Assembly (NCBI GenBank): GCA_030425045.1
Contig: JAUHVL010000027.1
Span: forward strand, 1-42,804
Source: a bacterium
Lineage (GTDB): Bacteria > Bdellovibrionota > Bacteriovoracia > Bacteriovoracales > Bacteriovoracaceae
Direction: 5' to 3'
Length of the DNA: 42,804 bases
Both the position numbers and the translations under genes were made by a program. Shown here one piece after another: positions 1 to 8,851 of the stretch. Numbering within the stretch: position 1 is the stretch's first letter; each line of letters begins with the position of its first letter. The notes beneath the pieces are model-generated. The model was not told where the DNA came from. It saw nothing but the letters and a program-made list of their open reading frames with translations, and made no database searches.

Positions 1-710
1 AGTGGTCTTAGCCTTCTCAAAACCTCGATATTGGAATTAAACTCACCAATACTACTCGCATAATCACACATTGCTTTTTTAATCACGGGATCAACAAAGA
101 TACGATTGATGGGGTGACGGTTTACGAGAAGTTTAAAGAGATGCCAGTTTTTAGAGAGACTAAAATTTTTAAGCTTACCATTAGAAACAAAAAACTGTGT
201 CCAATAACTATTATCCATCGCTTGCAGTTTTTGATCATTCGTATAATAAACAATATCCACATCGAGACCATTTTGATGACTGCTATGGCCTGAAACAAAA
301 CCACCTATTTTTGCAGAGAGATCTCCTACTTGCATTTTTTCAATATTATCGAAGCGGTTATTCATCTCCGTTGCTACATCTTCAATCAAATCAACAAGCT
401 CCTTTGTAGCAAAAGAGCGATTTCGACTTTTTAAAATTTTATGAACAGAAGCCGATCGCGATAGAAGGTCTTCAGAGTTTTTAAGTGAACCATTACTATA
501 ATAACCGATGGCCATGGTATCGTTAGCCGCAATGTTATCCTCTTCTCTTTGTTCAGTTTGTATTCCAGCATTGCCGCAATTTTGTGAAGCTGTTTCAAAT
601 TCAGCATCCGATAGCTGACTCCAAACAATATTTTCACATTGTTCCTGATTACATGAGCTAAAAAAAGTGAGAGCAAAGAAAAGGACAAACAAAGAATGAT
701 ATTTTTCCAT
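1..710 (-). CDS. MepA-like murein endopeptidase (M74), lipoprotein, 3' end cut by window edge
   Basis: The reading frame is open from ATG at 710 to the left edge, giving about 236 residues. The N-terminus is a signal sequence ending in FFSSC (Cys20), so it is probably a lipoprotein. Residues 141-152 read GHSSHQNGLDVD, the metal-binding H-x-x-H...D-x-D signature of penicillin-insensitive murein endopeptidase MepA (peptidase M74). Residues around 203-215 (RIFVDPVIKKAMC) match the next conserved block of that family. The family cleaves D-Ala-meso-DAP cross-links in the periplasm. The last zinc-binding His motif lies beyond the window. No clear ribosome binding site precedes the ATG; the start is chosen because the signal peptide begins there. 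The family call is firm, the lipid anchor likely. Confidence 0.85.
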   Translation of the reverse strand, partial: MEKYHSLFVLFFALTFFSSCNQEQCENIVWSQLSDAEFETASQNCGNAGIQTEQREEDNIAANDTMAIGYYSNGSLKNSEDLLSRSASVHKILKSRNRSFATKELVDLIEDVATEMNNRFDNIEKMQVGDLSAKIGGFVSGHSSHQNGLDVDIVYYTNDQKLQAMDNSYWTQFFVSNGKLKNFSLSKNWHLFKLLVNRHPINRIFVDPVIKKAMCDYASSIGEFNSNIEVLRRLRP

Positions 711-858
711 AAGAAAATCATATCAGCCTCAGTATATTTTTCTTTAAAAGGAATTTTTTACCGGCGAATAGTCTGTATTCATCGTACTTTTCACGTTTTT
801 TATAAGACAAACAGCACTTTAAAATTCTCTAACAAAAATGCCTTAAAAATAACTCAAC

Positions 859-1260
859 TTAGTTTAGAAAAATATCACATAGAATTTTTAAAGCATCTTT
901 ACTGGTAAAAATACCAACCACTTTTCCTTCACTATTATTGATCAAAACGGAGTTATAACTTTTAGAAGTCATATGAAGAATAATTTCCTCTAAATTAGTC
1001 TTCTCATCAACGCAATAAGGCTCAGGAGTCATAATGTCACAGGCACGCATTTGAGTTACCCCAGTTGAATAAGAGACAAACTTAACATCGCGATCACTAA
1101 TAATCCCGATGGCCTTCCCTTGTTCGACAATAGGAATATGGTGAATTTGATGTTTTTGCATTAACCGGTATATCTCAACGATTCCCGTTTCTGGCGCGGC
1201 AAGTATTAGCTCATCTTTTTTAATAAACATCTCAGTTTTATAGTCGTTGAAAGTACTCAT
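859..1260 (-). CDS. Tandem CBS-domain protein
   Basis: This 133-residue protein is almost entirely a pair of CBS domains, roughly residues 10-65 and 75-132. Typical CBS patterns are visible: HHIPIVEQGKAIGIISDRD in the first half, and MTPEPYCVD followed by KVVGIFTSKDAL in the second. CBS pairs bind adenine nucleotides and act as sensors. No catalytic domain is attached, so its target is unknown. ATG at 1260 is preferred over the in-frame TTG one codon upstream, because AAAGGAG lies five bases before it. The gene stands alone, with divergent intergenic space on its upstream side. Confidence 0.85.
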   Translation of the reverse strand: MSTFNDYKTEMFIKKDELILAAPETGIVEIYRLMQKHQIHHIPIVEQGKAIGIISDRDVKFVSYSTGVTQMRACDIMTPEPYCVDEKTNLEEIILHMTSKSYNSVLINNSEGKVVGIFTSKDALKILCDIFLN

Positions 1261-1321
1261 CAAAACTCCTTTTAGCCTATTTTAATAAGAGAATCGAATT
1301 AGTCATTTGATTAATGTCATC

Positions 1322-1350
1322 TTGTTTTGTGATTTTGTTTTGTGATTTTG
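1322..1350. repeat. 13-bp tandem repeat, two copies
   Basis: TTGTTTTGTGATT occurs twice head to tail (1322-1334 and 1335-1347), followed by the first three bases of a third copy. It lies in the 236-base space between the CBS gene and the divergent lipoprotein gene. It may affect promoter spacing; function unknown. Confidence 0.7.
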
Positions 1351-1502
1351 CCAATAATTATTGCCGGCCCTTTAGTTCAAATGGATGATGACTTAGCGAT
1401 TAACAACCTGAAATTGCTTGAAAAAACTATTTTAATCAAGTTCTCGCCTCGTATTACCGAAGAGTTAACGTAAACTTTATCTAGTCTAAAATAGAGATGT
1501 AT

Positions 1503-2462
1503 ATGATGAATAAAAAATTAATCTTGGTGGTAATTCCTTTTACCCTTATGTTTTCTGGTTGTCGTTTCTTTCAAAACCTTTTTGGAAGTCGAGATAGTGG
1601 GCTGAGACCTGATGCTCAAGAGCGCTTAGAAGATGGTGATCTCGCTGGTGCTGTTAATACTCAAGTTAGCTCTCCTACTGACCCAGAAAGATGTGGTGAG
1701 CAAGCCGAAACAAGAACAGCAGAAGCATTTGAAACGAGGCCGACTAATACTTTAATTAGGCTAAGGGCAAATGAAAATTGTAGCCTAGGCCTTGATGAAT
1801 ACTCTTCACTCGTGGCCATCAACCGTTATTTAAATCCCAGCGCAGAAGATCGTTATGGAATGTTATCGGTCGGCGATCAAGATATTCACCATAATCTTCT
1901 CGATGTCGATGGCAATTCTAGAGTTGAGAGAATCAACCAATCAAAAACATTAATCGATACCAAATACAACGAAGGTCTTTTTGAACTCATCTCTCAAGTT
2001 GTAAGCGACGACGAAGTTCAAAACTGTGGAGTTTTTCATATGACTGAAGGTGGAGAGCAAAGTGCTTCTCTATTATCCTATTTAGGTTTAGATGGTGTTA
2101 CCGCTGAACAAATTAATGATCCCGAGTGGGAGATGCCTGAATTACTTCCAGAGAGATTAAATAATCTGTTAAATACCAGAGATCGCCTTGCTGCTGCCAC
2201 GGCCCTGAACTCTTCATCGAGGCAAGAAATGTATCTAGCAAGTGATGTCAATTCAAATGGTGAACATACGCTTACTTATCGATGTGCGATCAACCAACCT
2301 ATAAGAATGTCTCAAATGATTGCTCCAAGAGATCGCTCCGCACTCATTTTTAACGATGATGTGATCGATCTTATGCCCTTCACTCCGGCCACCACGACGC
2401 CTTCTACGATCTCAACAAGATCTCCGGCAAGTGCAGAGCCAATTGATATCTGTACGGACTAG
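1503..2462 (+). CDS. Hypothetical lipoprotein
   Basis: Unrecognised 319-residue protein. A basic N-terminus and hydrophobic stretch end in the lipobox FSGC (Cys20 from this start), so it should be lipid-anchored. The mature part is acidic and Asn/Ser rich, with scattered cysteines and no motif I can assign. The tail (from about residue 290) is Thr/Ser/Pro rich, like a flexible linker. ATG codons occur at 1497, 1503 and 1506. The only ribosome-binding-like bases (AGAG, 1493-1496) abut the first, so 1503 or 1506 is more likely. It is transcribed away from the CBS gene. Confidence 0.8.
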   Translation: MMNKKLILVVIPFTLMFSGCRFFQNLFGSRDSGLRPDAQERLEDGDLAGAVNTQVSSPTDPERCGEQAETRTAEAFETRPTNTLIRLRANENCSLGLDEYSSLVAINRYLNPSAEDRYGMLSVGDQDIHHNLLDVDGNSRVERINQSKTLIDTKYNEGLFELISQVVSDDEVQNCGVFHMTEGGEQSASLLSYLGLDGVTAEQINDPEWEMPELLPERLNNLLNTRDRLAAATALNSSSRQEMYLASDVNSNGEHTLTYRCAINQPIRMSQMIAPRDRSALIFNDDVIDLMPFTPATTTPSTISTRSPASAEPIDICTD

Positions 2463-2594
2463 CACACATGAGCAGTCATTTTGATACCAAGCTAAAGTGA
2501 TTCTATAAAATTTATCATTTATCCCAACCCGATGCTTATTTAGGGTAAGTAAAAGATGTGTACAGTTGTACTCATAAAAATCGGGGGTCATTTC

Positions 2595-3227
2595 ATGGTA
2601 AAAATTTGGACATTTGTTTCATTCTTTTTTCTTTTCAATACAGTTTCAGCAAGAACACTTACCTATGGTGAGGTCAATAAGATAGCTCTTGAAGCTATTC
2701 AAGGGTACTTTTCTTATATCGACACACTTGAAACAAAAGATATCGATAAATTCTGTCCAAATTATGATTCCTTAAGTGCAGATGAACGCCAACGGTTTTT
2801 TTCTCATCTGCTTACAAGTATTTCTTTTTTTGAATCGAGTTTTAAGCTCAACACTTCATTTAAAGAAAATAGTGGCGTTAGTAGCAAAGGACTTATCGGA
2901 CTTTCTTTTGGGGCCACTCAGCAAAAAAGTTATAAGAAAAATGGATGCTATATCATCAAAACGGCCGAAGATATTCTTGATCCACTTAAAAGTATGAGAT
3001 GTGGGATGGCCATTGTTGAGACATGGATGAGAAAAGATAACTACCTAGCAAATCAGTATACCAACTCTGAAGGAAAAAGAAGATACCAGGGTGCTGCCCG
3101 CTACTGGTCAACTCTAAGAAAACCTTATCAAGTCACTCTTAAAAACTATAATAACCAAGTGGTGACGATAGGAAAAAGACAAAAGGTAATAGATAAAGTA
3201 AAAGCTAATTTCTCTCAATGTTTTTAA
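2595..3227 (+). CDS. Secreted lytic-transglycosylase-like (SLT fold) protein
   Basis: A signal peptide (MVKIWTFVSFFFLFNTVSA) precedes a 190-residue mature domain. SISFFESSF carries a candidate catalytic Glu (residue 80), followed at 94-104 by GVSSKGLIGLS, resembling the S-x-G-L-x-Q block of SLT transglycosylases. Near the end, YQGAARYWSTL (164-174) resembles the usual aromatic helix. Such enzymes cleave the MurNAc-GlcNAc bond of peptidoglycan. ATG 2595 is chosen because the signal peptide begins there and GGGGG lies just upstream; the longer frame from 2556 adds an unlikely leader. The match is by eye, and the canonical Gln is Ser/Leu-like here, so function is probable rather than certain. 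Confidence 0.7.
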   Translation: MVKIWTFVSFFFLFNTVSARTLTYGEVNKIALEAIQGYFSYIDTLETKDIDKFCPNYDSLSADERQRFFSHLLTSISFFESSFKLNTSFKENSGVSSKGLIGLSFGATQQKSYKKNGCYIIKTAEDILDPLKSMRCGMAIVETWMRKDNYLANQYTNSEGKRRYQGAARYWSTLRKPYQVTLKNYNNQVVTIGKRQKVIDKVKANFSQCF

Positions 3228-3637
3228 GATTCAACACGACAACGGATACTCGTTTTTTCACCTTGAATACTGAGAGTTCCTGAGAAAAAGTTTTTATCTT
3301 TTCCAAAATTATCACCCTCATTGGTTACTTCGATGGAATAATCGTTAGCAAAGTCCCATCCATTTCCAGATGAAGAATCTGAGTCAAAAAGAACGGCTTG
3401 ATAACCTCCGAAGTCATCATAATCAAAAATTTTCATCTCTCCATAAATAGGTGTTTCTCTTAATCGACTTCCATCTAAGATTGTCATCCCCTCAATTTTT
3501 CCACGGTCTTCACCACGAATAGTTTTTAATGAAAAAGAATCAGGTGCTCCAATTCTATAACCTTTAAAAGTAGAACAATCCAAAGATAAGGCAAAACTTG
3601 AGCTTGTAAATAGTAAAAGGAAAAGTGTTGTTTTCAT
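3224..3637 (-). CDS. Small exported protein of unknown function
   Basis: A 137-residue protein with a clear signal peptide (MKTTLFLLLFTSSSFA). The mature part looks like a small beta protein with two cysteines (near 21 and 133) that could form one disulfide. Its ATG overlaps the stop of the 616-residue upstream gene by four bases (ATGA, 3634-3637), with GGGAG seven bases ahead, so the two are translationally coupled. Its last bases overlap the convergent SLT-like gene by four. No family recognised. Confidence 0.8.
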   Translation of the reverse strand: MKTTLFLLLFTSSSFALSLDCSTFKGYRIGAPDSFSLKTIRGEDRGKIEGMTILDGSRLRETPIYGEMKIFDYDDFGGYQAVLFDSDSSSGNGWDFANDYSIEVTNEGDNFGKDKNFFSGTLSIQGEKTSIRCRVES

Positions 3638-5484
3638 TCGTAATCTCCCGTCATAATTCGAAATAATATTTCAAAAGCAGTAAAATCAGTAATAGCTGGT
3701 GTGTTGAGGTGTACAATAATTTGCTCAACCGCTTCTGCCATAAGCTCAATATTAAAACCTGCTCGACCAAAAGCGGTAGTTCTAGAATTTAGAAGAATCT
3801 TCATGGCCTCTTTTTTCTTTGCATGTTTAATCGCAAAAGAGATATGCATGAGATCATAATCTCTATAACCTTTTTCATAAAACTCTTTCATCGCCTTATC
3901 GTAGGCTTTTTTGTTTTTAGAAATAACAGACTTTACAAATTTATCCGTCTCAACACGAGCAAACATCTCACGATAATTTCTCTTTTTATGATAATTTCGC
4001 ATTCCTCTACTGTGGTAAGGTTTCATCAGCCTTGAAATTTTTGAACTATCACTCATTTTTGTTACTAATTTTTTGGCATAAACGCTAAATCCTTTCGCTG
4101 CACCAAGAGCACCTATTTCCATAGCGATAATTAACCCTGACATCCATTTTTCTTTTCTCGCACGGGCCTTTTGATCTTCAATGAGAAGACTTGTTTGATA
4201 AGTCTCTAACTCGGTCCCTTCTACTCGGCTATGAAATCTCGTTTCTCGCTCTAGTTTTCTTCTATCTCCTGCTCTTTTTGCTAAATCTATGGCCGTAACA
4301 GTATTGAGTAGAATTAGACCAGCTAACCAAATACCTGCGGAAAAAAATCCTCCAGCAAAAAATAATAATCCAATCGTCAAAGGCATGAGATAACTATCTA
4401 AGGAAGAAAGACTTGCAGTGATATACCAACTGCTGGTAGCACGATCCATATTTTCAATTATCCAGCACAGATGACGAAAATATTCTGGTGTTTTTTGTAA
4501 TACATTTGCCACTGCTGTTGGTGAGGAAGCGAGGTACTTGGACAAAAGAAGGAGCCGCTCTTCAAATGCACTTGGAGCGATGTGTTTTGAATTCCCTTCA
4601 ATTGAACCAACGATATTATTATAATTAAGTTTGTCATACCATTTAAACTTAAAAAGTGACCTATGATTGAAATTCGTCCATTTTGTTGTCAAGTTTTGAA
4701 AGTGCTCACGAACGGCCCTTTTAACTTTCCAAGAGCGTATGGATGTTTTGTGAGTTGGGTTGATAAACCTTCTTCCTTTTAAATCATAGTCATCTAACGT
4801 AAACATCACTCCAAAGTGATTTTTAATTCGTGGAATATTAATTAAAAATCCAGGAAAAGAGCTTTTTAAAACTTGATAATGGTGCTGATATCCTGCCAGA
4901 TCGATATTTTGATTTTTATCTCGATAGTTTAAAATAGAGTTTAGGCCTTTGAAGTTGATCTCTAAATCTTCTTTGATCTCATCAATGGTAAATCTTTTTG
5001 TATGAAGCTCTTCAAGACGATCAACCATCTCTTGGGCATTTTTTATCAATTCACTTTTAGAAAGTGTCTGACATGCACTTTGACAAATAAACGTCACTGC
5101 CTTTCTCGCAATTCTCTTTGTTTCAAGGCGAAGAAGTGAATTCTTTAATTCTTTTGGCTCATAGATAAAATAAAGTGACTCAACGGTACTTTTTAAGGCC
5201 GCGAGAACAATCTCAGTTTCTATATCTTTTAAAAACTCATGAATGATTTCTAATCGAGAAGAGTTATCTACGGGGTCACCGGGTGCATAACCAAAACGAT
5301 TAAAAACATCAGCTCTGACATCGTAAGATGATAGAGGTGTGCCTAAGGCCTCAGTTAATCCTAAATAGCGCCCCATGGACTCATCATGAGTCATACGTGG
5401 ACATGACAGCGATTGGGCGGCCACTGTGTGATAAGGAAGTAAGATCACGGCCAACAACGCTAAAAATTGAGCTATAGTTTTCAC
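3634..5484 (-). CDS. Large exported protein with membrane segments, unknown function
   Basis: Unrecognised 616-residue protein. An N-terminal signal sequence (residues 1-23) is followed by a long helical, charged domain. A hydrophobic block at about 366-397 is probably a membrane hairpin, followed by a charged loop and a third hydrophobic stretch near 444-465. The C-terminal 150 residues are basic and helical. Four cysteines cluster in two places (134/138 and 28/340). The start is GTG; GAGGGG runs directly into it, unusually close, but no other in-frame start preserves the signal peptide and a stop lies five codons upstream. It heads a two-gene unit with the 137-residue exported protein. Confidence 0.75.
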   Translation of the reverse strand: MKTIAQFLALLAVILLPYHTVAAQSLSCPRMTHDESMGRYLGLTEALGTPLSSYDVRADVFNRFGYAPGDPVDNSSRLEIIHEFLKDIETEIVLAALKSTVESLYFIYEPKELKNSLLRLETKRIARKAVTFICQSACQTLSKSELIKNAQEMVDRLEELHTKRFTIDEIKEDLEINFKGLNSILNYRDKNQNIDLAGYQHHYQVLKSSFPGFLINIPRIKNHFGVMFTLDDYDLKGRRFINPTHKTSIRSWKVKRAVREHFQNLTTKWTNFNHRSLFKFKWYDKLNYNNIVGSIEGNSKHIAPSAFEERLLLLSKYLASSPTAVANVLQKTPEYFRHLCWIIENMDRATSSWYITASLSSLDSYLMPLTIGLLFFAGGFFSAGIWLAGLILLNTVTAIDLAKRAGDRRKLERETRFHSRVEGTELETYQTSLLIEDQKARARKEKWMSGLIIAMEIGALGAAKGFSVYAKKLVTKMSDSSKISRLMKPYHSRGMRNYHKKRNYREMFARVETDKFVKSVISKNKKAYDKAMKEFYEKGYRDYDLMHISFAIKHAKKKEAMKILLNSRTTAFGRAGFNIELMAEAVEQIIVHLNTPAITDFTAFEILFRIMTGDYE

Positions 5485-5540
5485 CCCTCTAACATACTAG
5501 AGAAAAGAGTTTGAAGGTGAGATTTAGAAAATTTTATAGA

Positions 5541-5564
5541 GGTGGTAGCATGAAAACTACCACC
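5541..5564 (-). terminator. Hairpin downstream of the 323-residue exported protein gene
   Basis: GGTGGTAG (5541-5548) pairs with CTACCACC (5557-5564) around an eight-base loop, just beyond the stop of the minus-strand gene ending at 5575. The following bases are AT-rich but have no clean T run, so termination is plausible, not certain. Confidence 0.5.
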
Positions 5565-5574
5565 ATATCATCAT

Positions 5575-6546
5575 TTACTGAGGTTGAGCTCTTGTATCAC
5601 TAGCATCGACGGGAAGGCCCTGTGGTCTTGGAAAAAGTGAATCATCTGCGGCCATTTGGGCAACGTAACCCCAGCTACATGCTTGTCCTAGCATCATTAT
5701 TTTTTGACTAGCATTTAACATGGGATTATTGACCACGGTATCGACACTCATTCCAAAGCCTCCCATACCGTATTGTCCCCAACCGGTTTGTCCTTCTGGT
5801 TGACCTTCAGAGAAACCACCTTCTCCTTCGAAAATCCCCCCATAAATTCTCTCTTCTTGATTACGTGGAGGATTATAGAGGTCATTATTTCTTGTTTTAT
5901 GAGCATCGATTAATCTTTGAGATTCTCGAATATACTCATCGTAACAAGACTTTAGTTGGGAAAGCCTGTTTGTCGCATCACTAGCGTTTTGATTAAATTG
6001 TCTGATATCTCGGCAAAGTTCGACATCGTAAGTAAAACTACGATGAGTATGATTATTTGTCGTCATGGCAGCAACAGAGCGGTAGGGAAAACATTTTCCA
6101 TTAACCATTTTTACATCAGTCACCACAACACTATCAGAGTTGACCATTGGTCCACCAAAACCAACACCATTTACAAATGGATTTACTCCTCCAATCATGC
6201 CCCATGGATTATTTGTTCCTAAACCACTTCTCGTTGGCGGAGCTCTAAAAGAATAAGACGTCTCAAACTGAGAAATCTCACCTCTTTCATTTCTTCTAAC
6301 AATAATTGTTTGATCGGGATAACCTTCATAGGCGGAGGGAACGGTAATTGTGGTGGTTCTTTGCTGAGCATTGACGGCCATATTCACTGTACTATGAGGA
6401 CGAATGGTCCCATCGTCAGTAATAGCAAAAGGAAAACCGTTTGTACTTATCCCCGGAGGTCGAAGAGAATTTTGACAATGAGTATAGTCAACCGAGTAAA
6501 CTTTAACCGCAAAAATTAAAAACACCAATAAAATGATATTTTTCAC
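5575..6546 (-). CDS. Exported Gly/Asn-rich protein, unknown function
   Basis: A 323-residue protein with signal peptide MKNIILLVFLIFAVKVYS. The mature half has beta-rich stretches, then a Gly/Gln/Pro-rich segment (about residues 230-275) containing GQPEGQTGWGQYGMGGFG. A handful of cysteines occur (near 24, 152, 178, 196, 286). No domain recognised. The start is GTG with a perfect AGGAGG five bases ahead. That ribosome binding site sits in the loop of a 7-bp inverted repeat, listed separately. It is followed by a hairpin and probably forms its own transcription unit in the minus-strand run of exported proteins. Confidence 0.8.
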   Translation of the reverse strand: MKNIILLVFLIFAVKVYSVDYTHCQNSLRPPGISTNGFPFAITDDGTIRPHSTVNMAVNAQQRTTTITVPSAYEGYPDQTIIVRRNERGEISQFETSYSFRAPPTRSGLGTNNPWGMIGGVNPFVNGVGFGGPMVNSDSVVVTDVKMVNGKCFPYRSVAAMTTNNHTHRSFTYDVELCRDIRQFNQNASDATNRLSQLKSCYDEYIRESQRLIDAHKTRNNDLYNPPRNQEERIYGGIFEGEGGFSEGQPEGQTGWGQYGMGGFGMSVDTVVNNPMLNASQKIMMLGQACSWGYVAQMAADDSLFPRPQGLPVDASDTRAQPQ

Positions 6547-6565
6547 ACAACCCTCCTAGTTGTGT
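6545..6565 (-). promoter_or_regulatory. Inverted repeat presenting the ribosome binding site in its loop
   Basis: On the mRNA strand ACACAAC (6565-6559) and GTTGTGT (6551-6545) form a 7-bp stem with a 7-base loop. The loop holds AGGAGG, and the 3' arm runs into the GTG start codon (6546-6544). This could modulate translation of the 323-residue gene. It is a sequence observation; regulation is inference. Confidence 0.4.
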
Positions 6566-6606
6566 CTATTTTAATACTGCTTCTCACTTATCTCTAGTGG
6601 TAGTCT

Positions 6607-8091
6607 TTACCCTTTTTTGAAATGCTTACTCATAAGCTCGGTTACGATCTCTTGGAATTCTTGATCATCTCGGTATTTCTCTACTGTTCTTTTTGCTTTC
6701 CACTTTGCAAACCTTGTCGCATTTTCATCTTCAAGAACTTCAAGAGCTTCAAAATACTTCTTCACTTCTTTATCACGCTTTCTATCGACGTTATAAAACT
6801 TTAATGTCTTGGCAAGACCGTTAACTGAAATTCCACCAACAGGTCTTTTAGAAGCTGTCTGTGGTAAAAAGATATAATCCATTCTTTTAATTCCCATAGA
6901 CTCACCTCTTTTCACGACATTTTTTACAAGCGACTCAAAAGTCACCCTAGGAATATACGTAGCACGAGGCTTTACAACACCATGGTAAAGCTGAAGCAAC
7001 ATATTATCAGAATGCTCAAGCTCTTTCGCTGGTGCCTTAAGTTTGCCTGAAATCAATGTATATTCGTGGGCACCACGAATTCCGATTGGCGCTAGAGTTT
7101 TAAAAGCAGAAGTTGAACAATTATACATAGGAGTAATGCCTAGGCCTTCTTCTGTTCTTACTCGGTGAAGATCTTCTTCCATAGCATCACGAACAGACTT
7201 TAACTCTTCTTTTGTTTTTCCATAAACTAAAACTGAATATGTTGGACGATAATTATTTTGACCTTGAATAAGATGACCAAAATAACTTGATAGTTCAGTA
7301 TTACCTGCAGGAACTTCTTTTGGACCTTCAAAGTAAAAATTAAAAATTTCACCATCAACTTCGAGGTTCTCATCAAGCTCGCCCATACCAATGGCAAAAT
7401 GTCCACCAACTGTATCGGGAGCATCACCTTGCCTACCACTTAAAGTAATAATAAGAACGGGGTCACCAGCTTTAGGAGTATGATTTTTTCCTGTCACAAT
7501 TCCTCTAAAAGGAATATCTTTTTGAGAGTTTTCGTTTTTAGGCATTTCTTTTAAAATATAACGAAGAGGCTTTCTATTAAAGGCGTCAGGTGCTTTAAAA
7601 GAGTTTTCTCCAGCAGCGAACAATCCTTTAACCATGATCGAATTAATTTCAAAAGATTCTTCACCAAGATTTCCATAGACGCGTACTTCTTTTCCAATAA
7701 AAGACTCTTTACTGATTTCATCAAACTGATTGTTATAGATTTCTTTAGTTCTTCCAAAATTTACTTTTTGTTCTCCAATAAAATACTGACCATCAACTTT
7801 TTGAAATAGTCCCGTAAAAGAGTCACGACCAGCAATAATCGTTGGAGTTTGCTCTGCAACCAGAGTATTATCAATCAGCTCACCCTCTACTTTAAAAAAG
7901 TAATTATCCCAACCAAGGTAAACATCATCCATCGTATAGAGAAATTCCGCTGGCATACTCATTTGATATTGATCAAAAACAATATTATCATTTGTTCCAG
8001 AAATCTTTCCTGTAAAGCTCGCCGCTTCAACTGAAAAAATGGTCTTAAGAAAAAATAAACCTAAAAGTAGTGTGGTTAATTTCATATGCAT
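6607..8091 (-). CDS. Exported protein, possible His/Cys hydrolase-like C-terminal domain
   Basis: A 494-residue protein with signal peptide (about residues 1-24). The N-terminal 160 residues look like a repeated beta domain. The central part contains VGGHFAIG (His231), and about 90 residues later YNCSTSAFK (Cys325). A His-then-Cys order with an N-C-[ST] motif recalls DUF4105/LRAT-like circularly permuted papain folds, but this is only motif resemblance. The last 100 residues are strongly basic and helical. AAGGA lies eight bases before ATG 8091, favouring it over the ATG two codons later. The gene belongs to the minus-strand run of exported proteins and is separated from its upstream neighbour by 27 bases, so the two may be cotranscribed. 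Confidence 0.7.
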   Translation of the reverse strand: MHMKLTTLLLGLFFLKTIFSVEAASFTGKISGTNDNIVFDQYQMSMPAEFLYTMDDVYLGWDNYFFKVEGELIDNTLVAEQTPTIIAGRDSFTGLFQKVDGQYFIGEQKVNFGRTKEIYNNQFDEISKESFIGKEVRVYGNLGEESFEINSIMVKGLFAAGENSFKAPDAFNRKPLRYILKEMPKNENSQKDIPFRGIVTGKNHTPKAGDPVLIITLSGRQGDAPDTVGGHFAIGMGELDENLEVDGEIFNFYFEGPKEVPAGNTELSSYFGHLIQGQNNYRPTYSVLVYGKTKEELKSVRDAMEEDLHRVRTEEGLGITPMYNCSTSAFKTLAPIGIRGAHEYTLISGKLKAPAKELEHSDNMLLQLYHGVVKPRATYIPRVTFESLVKNVVKRGESMGIKRMDYIFLPQTASKRPVGGISVNGLAKTLKFYNVDRKRDKEVKKYFEALEVLEDENATRFAKWKAKRTVEKYRDDQEFQEIVTELMSKHFKKG

Positions 8092-8118
8092 ATTTTTCGT
8101 CCTTTTTATATGTCTTCT

Positions 8119-8673
8119 TTAATTAAGTAACTCTATCAACTCATCTATACTTGATCTGACTTTCGCGAGATTAACTTCTCTCATAGTGTGATCACATAGA
8201 TATAATTTACTCTCCAGCATCATAGCGGTGTTATACGCTCTCGCTTTTTCATGCAAAACCATTGGAATCATGGCGCACATAAAAGGAATCACCGTGGTTC
8301 CTATAAATAATTTTGAAGAATTAAAAATCTGCTCTCTATCCATCATCAGCGCCGCTTCCCCCATCATAAAGCCAAGAAAACTTCCGACGGCCAATAACGA
8401 GATATAAGACGCTTGATTGAGAACATTTTCCGAATGATCACTTGAGAGTTCTCTTAAAAAAGCATTGAGGTCTTCCACCTCAATCTCTCCAAAAAAACGA
8501 CAAGGATTATGTCGAAAGCATTCTTCAAACCTTATGAGGTCGTAATCATAATGAACGATCAAATAATTCTCTTTACCTTTTTCTTTAAAAGAGAACATCT
8601 TCACTTCACTGGAAGCTAATGTGTTTTGCCATGAAAATATGACTGCAAAAAACAGCAATAGCATCAATCTCAT
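8119..8673 (-). CDS. Small membrane protein of unknown function
   Basis: A 184-residue protein. An N-terminal signal sequence (MRLMLLLFFAVIFSWQNTLA) is followed by a short soluble part with two cysteines near residue 33-38. Two probable transmembrane helices follow (about 94-112 and 120-142), then a helical C-terminal tail. No family recognised. No strong ribosome binding site precedes ATG 8673; ATG three codons later, preceded by GAG, is an alternative. It lies 27 bases ahead of the 494-residue exported protein gene on the same strand. Confidence 0.7.
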   Translation of the reverse strand: MRLMLLLFFAVIFSWQNTLASSEVKMFSFKEKGKENYLIVHYDYDLIRFEECFRHNPCRFFGEIEVEDLNAFLRELSSDHSENVLNQASYISLLAVGSFLGFMMGEAALMMDREQIFNSSKLFIGTTVIPFMCAMIPMVLHEKARAYNTAMMLESKLYLCDHTMREVNLAKVRSSIDELIELLN

Positions 8674-8851
8674 AATACCGTTAGATTACAAGGGGATCGG
8701 ATTTCAAACAATTTGCAATGTAACTTTTATAAGCAACTTGATAGTGGTGTCTAAATGCTTGACACCTCCGTTGTTTTTACAGGCCATCTGTCTCCAAACA
8801 GTGATCTATGCCATAAAGAGATGATCATTTATTTAATTTTGTGAGGGAAAA

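Noticed and set aside
431-721. 96-residue minus-strand frame at the left end
   Set aside because: It overlaps the MepA-like gene in another frame; the MepA frame carries the family motifs.
1342-1473. GTG-started 43-codon frame between the CBS and lipoprotein genes
   Set aside because: Protein-like composition but no ribosome binding site, no family, and it begins inside the tandem repeat; too weak to call a gene.
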